A stretch of DNA of 22,306 bases. It comes from Hirudo medicinalis. Its lineage: Eukaryota; Annelida; Clitellata; Hirudinida; Hirudinidae. Location: positions 216,663 through 238,968 of the forward strand of contig MPNW01000368.1 of NCBI GenBank assembly GCA_011800805.1, given 5' to 3'. Under the pieces are notes generated by a model that was not told where the DNA came from, did not search any database, and saw only the letters and a list, made by a program, of their open reading frames with translations. The translations under genes and the position numbers were made by a program. Every line of letters begins with the position of its first letter. The stretch's first letter is position 1. Below are positions 1 to 10,031 of the stretch, one piece after another.

Positions 1-348
1 TCCTTTGTTTATCATGAATGTCTTTATTTCATCACGTAGACTCCAGAATCTGAATAATGTCGATGACTTGCTAAGCCAGCGAACTTGGCAGAAGTAAACC
101 ACATCATCGTGATCTGAGCCCACTTCCTCCAGAAAGGATTTAAACTCCCTGTGATTGAGACCTCTGGACCTGCTGAAGTTGACAGCTGATACAACTTTTT
201 CCATCGCGTGCTTTATTTCAAGGGTCTTCAAAACAGAAAGTGCATGCGTATGTTTGCCTGTCCCAAGAACTTCCAAAAGGTGATCGATAGCGACTTGAAA
301 TTTGCAAAACTCTCCATGCATTCTTAGGTCAACAGTGCTATTTTCCAT
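1..348 (-). mobile_element. hAT-superfamily transposase fragment, open to the left edge
   Basis: A reading frame of 116 codons without a stop starts at an ATG at 348-346 and runs off the window. An in-frame TGA lies four codons upstream of the ATG. From about residue 40 it reads like the middle of the RNase H-like region of hAT transposases and of domesticated relatives such as GTF2IRD2 and ZBED5: NFSRSRGLNHREFKSFLEEV, then QVRWLSKSSTLFRFWSLRDE with the conserved VRWLS and LRDEI blocks. The first 35 or so residues match nothing I recognise, so the ATG may be accidental and the element 5'-truncated. Intactness of the visible part means either a young copy or a host gene made from one; the window edge prevents choosing. 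Family assignment is from remembered motifs. Confidence 0.75.
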
Positions 349-424
349 TTTTAACTTTCAAGCTTTGAAACTTTTACCTTTTCCTAAATTGCTTAAGAGC
401 TTTAAACTCAAGAGCTACTGAAAT

Positions 425-600
425 CGAGAAGCGTTGTGCTGCCGCATGGACTAATGTTTAAGACTTCGTCTATCGCGATGGCGCGGAACCCGATGGTTCG
501 AGTCCCGTTGTGGGAGCATCGTTCAGATTACCCAATTCACTGAGGGCAAGTAACTGCCTTGTAATTTGAAGGACGTAAATAAAACGGGGGATTCACTGGC
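425..600 (+). repeat. possible tRNA-derived SINE relic
   Basis: A perfect RNA polymerase III B-box, GGTTCGAGTCC, sits at 495-505, followed by a non-coding body ending in an A-rich stretch (GACGTAAATAAAA, about 572-584). I could not find a good A-box at the expected distance upstream, and the T-arm does not pair well, so this is not a working tRNA gene. The rest of 349-1062 is AT-rich NUF2 3' flank in which I see no other gene. Confidence 0.35.
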
Positions 601-1057
601 GAAACCGGTTTAAAAAAGCTAGTTTTGCATAATCGCTTACATCTTCTCGAACCTATCGATTCTAAAGTTTTTGACAGATCTCAGGTTACCTATCAGTTTT
701 CACCAAGTTCTTGTACCTACTTTGGTTACAGATTTCTTTGCATCGCATTTACTACTGAAACCGACTTATTTAGCACCCATAAAAGATCCTACAATTGAAG
801 TATATAACTCTTAACAACCTGAAGAATGTGACCAAACGTCAGCTTCAGAAGCTTTTGACATAAGACTCAATCACAACAGAATCTCATCAGTCTTTAATAA
901 TAACTATTTTATTTAATATAATTTTCTGTTTGGAATCAAACATATTATATGTAAAAATCAGTAATAATTGTTGTAACCAACTCAAAAAAGAAAAAACACT
1001 GAATTGCCACAAAGTAATGAACTTGTAACCGAATCAATTGTTTAGGTTAGGCCTGAA

Positions 1058-1063
1058 TTTATT
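1058..1063 (-). other. candidate NUF2 polyadenylation signal AATAAA
   Basis: AATAAA on the minus strand overlaps the last base of the NUF2 TGA stop codon. A second AATAAA lies at 913-908, giving a more usual 3' UTR of about 150 nt. Which is used cannot be told from sequence. Confidence 0.35.
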
Positions 1064-4000
1064 CAGTTTTCAGAATTCTCAGCGATCCATTTGTCCACAT
1101 CTCTTTCAACATCTTCGTAAGTCTTACTGAAAATCTCTTTCGTTGCAGACTCCTGATAATCCATCAACTGTAAGAAAAGTAACACCAATGACAAATAATA
1201 CTGAAAATCAAAAGCTGTGAAATAAAGCTATAGCAAATGTACCATTATTAATTTTAACCATTAAAAATTAAGGAAAAAGTTCAAATTCATAATAAATGAT
1301 GCAATTAATCATTCACATAAAAAAAAAATACAAACAACAAAATCACAATATCTCACTATGTGACATCATGTTTACATTTCAACAGCATGAAGAAACAGCA
1401 TCACTTTGGACGTAATGACAGAAATCAGACAACCAGACAATCAGACAACCTCCGACAAACACGAGAAGCTACTCACGGATTTCACGATCTTGTTGCAAAC
1501 TGCCTCTCCCAACTCCTGCTCGGCTTTTATTTGCTTCCCGACTCCGTCGATCCTTTCGACGATCGAGTTTATTTCTTTTTTCTTTTTCTCGATGGCTTCC
1601 TTCATCTTGACATCCTCGCTGGGAAAAATTCAACTGAGATTACCATCAACTACAAGCCAACTTTAGGTGGTAAGTTTCATCACCACTGCTTTCACCGTCA
1701 TCATCATCATCATCATAGCCACCATGCATTCACCACTTCTCAATGGTTGCATAAAATAAATCTCACAGTTTGAGGCGATTGAGTTCAGACACGATCCTGG
1801 ACAACTTGTCCTCGTGGATGTTGTCCGTCTTGTAGAGCTCCTCTCTCTTCCTCACGATCTCTGCCTCCAGTTGTTCTGCCTGTCGCTTGAGTTTGTCCAG
1901 TCGAGCGAATCCTTCTTCCACTTCTGCTCTCCTTTTGGCATGCAGTTCTTTCTTTTCCCTGGTTTGTAAAGAGTCTGTTTTTAATAATTAAGTGATTCAT
2001 TGTTCATCGGAAGTCCATTGATGTAACCTAGTAACTAAATATCCTCCATTTACTTTGGCAGCATCAACAAGTGGGTATTTATCCTGTAAGCTAAGATGGT
2101 TACATTTTTGAAGCTCTAAGCAACTTTGTAATGTTTGAGAGAAAACAATCAAAACTGCCTTTGCAATCTTAATTTAATTTGCTTTGAAAAGTAAAATTCA
2201 TCGCCCTGCAGTAATGCGTGTCAGAAAAGCTGCCCACACAGAAGATGGAAGGAGATTTGAATCGACTAATAACTAGAAGTGCAGATGAAATGATGCAATA
2301 ATCTGAGACGGATAAGAAACATTACTTGATTTCAATTAAAGTCTTTTCGATTTCTCTCCTCTTCTCGTTCATCCTCACCACGGCATCACGTGCCTCGGTC
2401 ATCTCCCTCACGTGCTCCCTAGCTTGCCAGTGTTCCTTCCTCAAGTCCTCGTACTGCTTCTGAAGCTCGGGTTGCTGATGTAACATCAACCATCGTGTGA
2501 AGATTAAGACGGCAATAATAAAGGTGATGTCGACAGCAGTAATATTCCATTTGCTAACTGATTAGTAACCTCAAATTAATTAAATTTCAAGAAAATCAAT
2601 TATTACCACAAAAGACCAACAATCACTTGCATGGGTGTTGACACTAAGGTAACAAGGTACCGAACTAAAACATAGCACCACAGCTATTTGATTGCTCAGA
2701 TCATCAATTGCACATGGAACCCATGTAACCAAAGGGTTCAAATAAATAAAGAAATATGAAATACCATGCTCTTTTGAAGTTGAATGTCGTGTTGAAGCCT
2801 CATTGGCGACTGAACGATCCTCGACATTGCACTCCTCGACCTGTTCCGCAGCTCGTCACGTTGATTAGTCTTCCTCTCCTGATGTCGTCAATTGTCGATC
2901 GAGGTTTATTTCAGGAATAATAATTCAAAATAATTGACAAGTAATTCAGCCAATCATTTTAATCTAGCCGTGAAATTCAATCATTCTTTTGTGAGTGTGG
3001 CAAAGACAATTTAAGAAAAAATACAGACAAAATTTGAAACGAAATCCGGCAAAAACAGCAGACGCTCACCAAGAGAGCCAACAACTCCTTCTTCTCGTCA
3101 TCTATTTTTAAGTGACTTTCCTTCAGCATCTCCAACTTCATCTTGTTCGCCTTCAATATGTCCATCAATTCATGATCCTTGCTTTGACTCTTTGATGTAA
3201 AAAGACTCAGTTGTTGTTATGTCCACGACCAATGCTTTACGTTTGTTATGTAATGCAGTGATTATTAATCGAGTCTTATCATTATCACAATAACTTATTA
3301 GCTTACAAAAATGTATGATAAACAAGCATTAACATAATAATAAAGTTTATTTATAAATGTTGCCATCAGCTTTGGGACTCCCCTTCCATCATCAGTGATC
3401 ATTGTTTATGCATTTATTATGCTAATATTAAACGAAAGCAAATCGCCCCATCGTAGAATCGAACAATCCAGTACTGACAGCTTTGATAGCCTTATCAATT
3501 TCCTTTTCTCTATTTTTTTTCTCTTCCAGCTGCTGTTGGAGGACTCGAACTTTGTCCTTCAACATCACATTCTTGTCCTGCTCTGCCCTCTACGATCGAC
3601 GAACAATTGTGTTTTAGGAGAAAATCAACAATGAGTTCAAGTTCAAATTAAGTTGCCTCTCCATTAATACTATTAAATGAATAATTAATTAGTTGATTTA
3701 AACTGGTAAACATAGACGAATGAAACTATTTTGGCTCGACGGTCGGCATCCCTGCAACGATGGCGACCGATCGTGATGCAAAAGTGTTCGCAACCTGCCA
3801 GGGAGCTCCTTTGGGAAGGGGTGGTGCTACATAAATATTTGTGGTGCCCTCACTTCCATTCATAAAGCACTGAAAAGGTTGACTAAATGCAAATACAACG
3901 TGCCTGGTTGACTAGAATATTTTCAATCGGTTCTTTCTGTGACTCCTGAAACCTCAGGAAATTCAAAAATGGAGACAAGGTGTGCACAATGGACTTCTTG

Positions 4001-5535
4001 GCTGTAAGACGGTCATATTATCATGTTATACGAGTCAGTGAAGTAAGTATGCAATTATATAAAATTAGGCACTTAATTACAATCCATTATTTTGCTAATG
4101 GAATGAATGCTTGTGACTGGAAGAACCTTCCACAAAATATCACAAATGCACCCAATGCATTGGTACTTGACTCTCTGATGACTTTAACGGGGCATTGAAG
4201 TTTGAACTTTGGCTTTAACATTTTATTCTTGGCAATTGTTTTCAAGGAATGAGGGACTGACACAAGCCTTATCTACCTTATCATGTCATGCAAATAAAAG
4301 AACAAGGAGCAACCATCACTCACAGGGTCTCTTGAGGTCAAGGAGGTTGAAATCAGTTAGGCTCCTACATCCGATGTTATTGAGGAGTTTGCGTCTGCAC
4401 GAAAGAATAACGTTATTAATAATAATAATAATGTTAATAATAATAATAATAATAATAATATTTAGTAATATCACCAGATAAACATTTTAGCGCATGTTTA
4501 AATTTTTATAAATGTCATCTCGATGATTAAAAATGAAATGGACAAACATGATTAAGGAGAACCGAACGTTGGTAAGGGCTGCCTCGTACAGGTACGAATT
4601 TTCCAAATTTGCCGGCGTAAATCTCTGAAAATGAATGTTGCGAAAAAACACTGACTTTAAAATCTTTCAACAAATAATTAATAAAAAAACATTAATTTTT
4701 TTTTCTAGTAGATTTTTTATTAAACAAAAAAAATATACAGTCACAAACCCTCATACTTACAAACACAATCATAAATTTTGTAAAAAAAAAAGGTCAGCGC
4801 AAAGGGATATACTCCTGCTGACGGGAGTGAGTGATTAAAGCCGACAATTGTTAACCATTGTCGTAAATTAACCACGATGGCTAATTTTTAGAAAAGGCAT
4901 CAATTGTCTGCTCACCAGTTTTTCTTGAAGTTCACCTGGTTGAAGTCTGAAGACTCTTGCGACGATGTGAAGGTAGTTGTCGAACCACACTTCCGCCTGT
5001 TCGTTACATTTTTTAAAATCAATCAACAATTTGCCACGTAATGCCAATTTTATTGCCTGAATTGGCCATTACATCATTAATAATAAACAACAACTATAAT
5101 AACGACAAATATAAATAACAACTTTGTGACACCAGGTCATGTTATTAAAACTTAGGAAAATAGACACAATCTAAAAGTTACGTTTGGGGATATCAAAACT
5201 GGAAATGTTGAAAATTATTTAAATTAATGTAATTTAAATGTAAAAACAATTACTAAAACTTAAGTTCAAATTGCCATATCACCAAAACACATGGATATTA
5301 CAAACAAAAATTTAATAACTTTAAACCATTATTTAGGATGCCCTAACATAATCTCCAAATTATTACTAAATACTACAAATATTGTTGGCTCTGCTTTTAA
5401 CGTAATTGAGACATCATCCAAAAAACAACAAACAGTGGGGTTGGTGAACTGATCCATAGTAATTTCCAAATCTATTTCATCCCTGTAGTACTTGATCAAG
5501 TCATGAGGTTTGCAGATTGGGTAAGTGTTTTCCAT
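1063..5535 (-). CDS. NUF2: Kinetochore protein Nuf2 (Ndc80 complex subunit), 12 coding exons
   Basis: Nuf2 pairs with Ndc80/Hec1 to bind spindle microtubules at the outer kinetochore. Coding exons in transcript order: 5535-5434, 4996-4916, 4624-4548, 4394-4324, 4001-3904, 3589-3479, 3189-3070, 2878-2765, 2474-2326, 1958-1767, 1618-1477, 1167-1063. They join in phase to 1362 nt, 453 aa; human NUF2 is 464 aa. The N-terminal calponin-homology part spans roughly residues 1-140 (MENTYPICKPHDLIKYYRDE at the start, LTDFNLLDLKRP and FLNFLRFQESQ later). The rest is charged coiled coil. The family signature IVQSP is at about residues 241-245, matching IVDSP of human Nuf2. The start at 5535 fits the family; the open frame extends upstream without recognisable homology. 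Intron 5 needs a GC donor at 3903-3902; the alternative GT (CTA|GTCAAC) removes three residues. The exon 7 acceptor has close alternatives. Intron 5 carries an antisense SINE. Confidence 0.88.
3732..3897 (+). repeat. tRNA-derived SINE, copy A (in NUF2 intron 5, antisense to the gene)
   Basis: The left part has an A-box TGGCTCGACGG at 3732-3742 and a B-box GTGTTCGCAACC at 3784-3795. The body shares modules, in the same order, with copies at about 18245 and 18662: CCAGGGAGC, then GGTGGTGCTACATAAAT, then AAGCACTGAAAAGG and an AAATGCAAATA end. No tRNA cloverleaf is kept. The 3' end stops about 5 bp from the end of NUF2 exon 5. Confidence 0.7.
3902..3903 (-). other. predicted non-canonical GC splice donor of NUF2 intron 5
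   Basis: Exon 5 ends ...CAACCAG at 3904 and the intron starts GCACGT. This join gives the residues ILVNQ|RAEQDK, which line up without a gap with the human Nuf2 segment after its CH domain. CAG|GCACGT closely fits the known GC-donor consensus AG|GCAAGT. The competing GT site is weak. Confidence 0.6.
4413..4460. repeat. interrupted (AAT)n microsatellite in NUF2 intron 3
   Basis: Two runs of AAT/ATT repeats separated by a short ATGTT interruption fill much of the 153-bp intron, just upstream of the exon 4 acceptor on the minus strand. No coding signal is present. Confidence 0.85.
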
Positions 5536-6740
5536 TCTATTTCTACTCTTTTCTCTGAGACAATCAATCAACATAATCATGTAAACCTTGACAAGTGCTG
5601 GCATCTTAATTTTTTTATTTGTCCATATGATTTTTTGTGCAAATGAGTGCAAAATTGCCTATTCGTGCAAAGCTAATGTCTAACAAAGTTCATTAAGATG
5701 AAAGAATATTTATTTTAAGGCATTCAATAAAGATGCTTAGCTAAAAATGTTGTTCAAACAAATAGTTTAACAAGCATTGTAACCATGCTTACAATTTATC
5801 AGAATTCGTAAAAGGTGTAAAAAATATGTAAAACATAAATAGAAAAATAAAAGAACAAAATGGAAACCATGATGCAGGTTTATTGACTATTTAAATTAGA
5901 TTCAATAAATAGAAATCATATCATCAAGTAATAAAAGTAAATGATCTATTTTTTATTATTGCACTTTTTGGTAAGTGACAAGAACTGTTTTAAAGAAGTG
6001 GCCAAATTTTAATAAATGTTGTTTCTTAAGTTCCATACGGTTGAATTTTAAATGTCACAAAATAACAGAAAGTCACCTTTTCAAAAATAGTCCTAAGCGT
6101 TCATTAAAGTTATGAGCTGAGGAGGAAATTTTAAGTGAAAATCTTCGAACTCACCACTTAATACAATTCAAAACAATAATATAAAGGCATATTCGCGCCC
6201 AAAGTAATTATTTTTAAATAATGTTATTTTATAACAATTATTAATGATATAATATATTAATATTTTTAAATTTTGTATTTTTTAAAATGTTATCTGTTAC
6301 AATTCAAAAATCTCTTAAATAATACAACATAGTCACTGCGTTGTTTTAAAAATGCTTAAAAAAATAAATTAAATAAAACTGCATATATTTTTATTTGTCG
6401 TAATTATCTCGTTGTTTTCTTGTTTGAATAAACAATGGAGCGATCATATTGTAATGAGGTTTAAAGTTGCTAAAATTAAAAAAATTTCTGACACTTTATA
6501 AATTAATATTTTATGCTACAATATTGCTTGAAAGGAGCAAATGTTTTAATAAAGTTAAGCCTTATATTGTACAGCTCTATCTTTACTTAAATTTCACTTT
6601 ATGTTTGTTTATATAAAACTTTTGGAATTAAAGGTCACGTGCTTTACATTTGATTTTAGTTCGTACATTTATCTCTTTCGTGAAGTTGCAAAACTTTAAA
6701 TTTGTTTTTCTAGTTATGAACTATAAGCAATCTGTTTATC
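5536..6740. other. AT-rich intergenic region between divergent NUF2 and SLC25A19
   Basis: About 1.2 kb separates the two start codons, so any promoters and untranslated first exons of both genes should lie here. The stretch is very AT-rich with homopolymer A and T tracts. I see no further open frame with homology, no CpG-rich core and no clear TATA element that could be assigned to either gene. Confidence 0.7.
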
Positions 6741-9700
6741 ATGGTTGTTGGATATGATCCGAGCAATAGAAAAACGGCGCCATGGTTTGCATACAGTCTT
6801 GCAGGCGCTTCCAGTGGATTTGTTACCAGAGCAATGACACAGCCGTTGGATGTGTTGAAAATACGCATGCAGGTGAGTACTCATTGCGGAAAAGCATCGT
6901 CAAAACTCAAGACATTTTGTGGTGATATGTTAAACATTTTGATTAAAATTGTTTATTCAAGCTTAGGTTCGTCAATTTTTTATCAATGGCTTTTATTTAA
7001 AGCAAAAATTAGAAGAACAGCAAATATTTTTTATTGATAACCGATTTTCATTTATGAGTAATTAATTTGTATTGTATTTATGAGCAATTGATTACTTTCA
7101 CAAGTTGTTTTTGTGTTTCTTAGGTCTGTCATTTAAATTGACTCATGGGCTTAACTCCAACTGAACATGGTTTGGATATAAAATCATTATTTCTCAATAT
7201 ATTCAGATACAAGACAATCCTGCAAATTTCACTGGTGACCCAAAATACAGGAACATATGGCAGGCAACTAGAAGAATTTATATCGAGGAGGGAGCCTCAG
7301 CTCTCTGGAAAGGACATGTTCCTGCCCAAGTTTTGTCCATTTCCTATGGAATCATCCAGGTTTGTCTGTTGGGAATGAGATGCTGGTGGGGGATGATTTT
7401 TGTAGAAGGATTGAGTTGAGTTAACTCAGTGTTGCATTAACCTAACTTGTACTTGGTCATTTATTCTTATCTATATGAATGATTTCATTTGTACTTCCAT
7501 CTTGATTAAATTATTACTGTATGCTGACGATGTTAATGCTTATGTTTCGGGAAATGGTGTTAATAATCTTATTTATACTTTTATTTTTTATTTATTTATA
7601 AGTAAATAATGAATTAGTTATTATTAATAATTGGTTTATTTATAATTGGCTTATCTCTCAACTTAAATTAATCAAGCTTTATTATTTTCCATTCTTCTAA
7701 AAAATCTGTATCCTTTGACTCTCCCTTTTCTATTAACAATGTTCTTCTAAATAGGAATACTCAAATTTGGAATCTTGGCATTTTGATGGATGAACATTTA
7801 ACTTGGTCAAAGCATATTTCTCATATTCAAATTTAGAAACATCGGTATTATTTCAAGAATCTGCCCTTTTATTAATAGTAAAATAGCACTTCTGTTGTAT
7901 TATTATATTTTTACCTCTATCTGACTTACTGTAATATTGTATGGGCTTCTTTTGTTCTTACTTGTAATGTGTTAATGAGGTCGGTCTTAAGGAAATGCAT
8001 GCTACCTTAATTTGGTTTTATTTTTGATTATTCCTTTGTTAGGTGCATTGGTCAGTAAAAGATCAATGTAATTGTTTGATTTAGCACATTTATTTTTTAT
8101 GATGCTGATATTGATTTGGATAATAAATAGTTACTTGTTAATTATTGTACTCAAAAATTATACAAATTATTATATACAACTCTGACTCTACATAAATATA
8201 CCTAATATTATCTTGTGAGAGTGTTATTGTTAAACAAGTAAACATAGTCATTAATGATTAAGTTATGTGCCTTTAACAATTAAAACAATTCAAAATCTCC
8301 TTGACCAATCAGTTCAGTTGTTATGAGATGCTGACCCGAATGACCTACAACTCCACCAGGTCGTCTGCCTTTCTCCAGCCAATCGGCCACTTCCTGTGCG
8401 GAAGCATCGCAGGAATGTCGGCTACGTTACTGTCCTATCCATTTGACGTCATCAGAACCAGACTCATAGTGCAGGGGCAACCCAAGGTAGATATATCTAG
8501 GGTGGAGTTTTGTTTAATTCATATTTAGCCAATCTTTTGAGTGCCTTATGTGTAGGAATCGATCTGTCATTTGGGAGCTCAATGTCCTTGCAATTCTCAG
8601 TTATAAAAAATTCTTTCTTCATTAATTTCCAGGCATACCATTCCATGTGCAAGGCCTTCAAGGTCATCATCCTCAAAGAATCTCCGAGGGGCCTTTACAA
8701 GGGTCTCCTGCCGACCGTGGTCCAAATTGCACCCAACACGGGATTCCAGTTTGCCTTCTACCACCTTTCAGCCTCTGCCTGGAACTTCCTGGAGGAAAAA
8801 CTCAATCGAGATTCTGCTTCCAGAGAACCGACGGGTATTATTTTGTGGGAATAATTTTGTATTTATCATTGATTTTGAATTATTGTGAAATTAAATCTGC
8901 TTGGCTCGTAATTGCTCAGTGTAAGCTAAATGGAGGTTGTCATGCTGAGAGATTTTTTCGAATGCGAATGCAATTCCTGTGCAGAATGCTAACCCTAATG
9001 CATGGTTTTCAAATTCTTCAGCATTCAAAACGTCTTCTTAAGAGGTTAAAGAGGATTTGAAGGGGCTAAATATTAAATTAATTTCATGTATCAATCCAAT
9101 ATGTTTGAGGATAAGCAAATATTGGATTTATAGATAGCACATCTGTTGAATTTAACAAAGCACCCACAAAGTTGCAGTAGATCTCTGCATTTGATAAGTT
9201 TGCATTTTTTTTTTGTGCATTTTTGCACGTATAAGTCATTACACTTAACTGGCCTTCTTGATAATGGGGATGAACAAATCATTCAAATGTGGTTACATCA
9301 CAAGGCGACTCACAAACATTAACTAAGAAACACATATCTTGTGCCAATTTTATCTCAACAGATCGAACTAAAATGAACAATGTACCTGGATGGCCTAAAT
9401 TATAATAAAACGTAAATAATAAAATAAGAACATATAATAAAACAATTCACAACAACCGACGAGACATTCACCACAATGATTTGAGCACTCTCAAAATGTT
9501 TGTTTGACACATACTCATATTCCTTGCAGGTATTTTTAAGAGCCTCGTGTGTGGCTCCATAGCAGGCCTGGGGGCAAAAACTGCCGTTTATCCTCTCGAC
9601 TTTGCCAAAAAGAGACTTCAGATGAGGGGCTTCCACAGCTACGGAAATTCCGTCATCGGGAGACGCCACAACTACGACGGACTGGTCGACTGCTTAATCA

Positions 9701-9852
9701 AGGTCGTCAGATCGGAGGGGTTACTAGCCCTCTACAAAGGGTTCACGCCCAGCATGTTAAAGGCCATAACCACGTCGGCCCTCGTGTTCTGCTCCTACGA
9801 ACAGTTCCTAAGAATATTTTCCAATCTGCACAGCAGTTTCTATCGGTCGTGA
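6741..9852 (+). CDS. SLC25A19: Mitochondrial thiamine pyrophosphate carrier, SLC25A19 family, 5 coding exons
   Basis: An inner-membrane carrier that brings thiamine pyrophosphate into the mitochondrial matrix. Coding exons: 6741-6872, 7207-7359, 8313-8486, 8633-8834, 9530-9852; total 984 nt, 327 aa (human 320 aa). It has the three-fold SLC25 repeat with signatures PLDVLKIR (P35), PFDVIRTR (P138) and PLDFAKKR (P242). Family-specific matches to human SLC25A19 include the N-terminal [25 protein letters not shown] and the final [20 protein letters not shown] region, which separates it from other carriers. Introns 1-3 are phase 0 and intron 4 is phase 1. Intron 2 (7360-8312) carries a decayed LINE. 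Intron 4 (8835-9529) holds only AT-rich DNA and a small inverted repeat at 9093-9128. No canonical AATAAA follows the TGA stop closely. Confidence 0.93.
7449..8020 (+). mobile_element. decayed non-LTR retrotransposon (LINE) reverse transcriptase relic
   Basis: In SLC25A19 intron 2, broken frames keep the order of a LINE reverse transcriptase: VLGHLFL, then after a one-base shift IYMNDF, then the catalytic box [13 protein letters not shown], then after a gap [19 protein letters not shown], and finally [11 protein letters not shown]. These match the GxVLGPLLFLIYINDL, YADD, LGV-D-L-W-HI and YCN-VW blocks of Jockey/CR1/Rex-like elements. Several stop codons and frameshifts make it inactive. It has the same orientation as the host gene. 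Confidence 0.85.
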
Positions 9853-9963
9853 TCCTGCTACCTCTGTTTACAGATATGCTGATACCTGCGACTGCATTAG
9901 TTTCTATCGCCTCATTTTATACATCAAATCTCTAGCCATATTGAGTCACGTTATTATATTTCC

Positions 9964-9969
9964 TTTATT
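9964..9969 (-). other. candidate ENKD1 polyadenylation signal AATAAA
   Basis: AATAAA on the minus strand, 63 bp past the ENKD1 stop codon. It lies in the 179-bp gap between the convergent stop codons of ENKD1 and SLC25A19, so the two 3' UTRs probably overlap. Confidence 0.45.
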
Positions 9970-10031
9970 ATTGCTAATATATATTTTTACGACGACATTT
10001 GGCAGCATTTTGAAGTGCGACAAGGTTTAAT

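Noticed and set aside
1360..1773. Plus-strand frames of 137 and 86 codons with a histidine run
   Set aside because: They are antisense to NUF2 exons 11 and 10 and to a CAT microsatellite in intron 10. They have no homology and no splice support.
5329..5652. 107-codon minus-strand frame as a separate small protein
   Set aside because: Its middle (5535-5434) is NUF2 exon 1, and a donor at 5433-5432 joins it in phase to exon 2 with clear Nuf2 similarity. The rest is intron and upstream sequence read through.
8510..9060. Overlapping plus-strand frames of 114 and 137 codons
   Set aside because: They are SLC25A19 exon 4 read into its introns and the same exon in a shifted frame. Only the frame giving the carrier repeat is real.
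9093..9128. Inverted repeat AATCCAATAT ... ATATTGGATT as a hairpin RNA or MITE
   Set aside because: The arms are only 10 bp, AT-rich, in an intron, with no target-site duplication. This is expected by chance at such composition.
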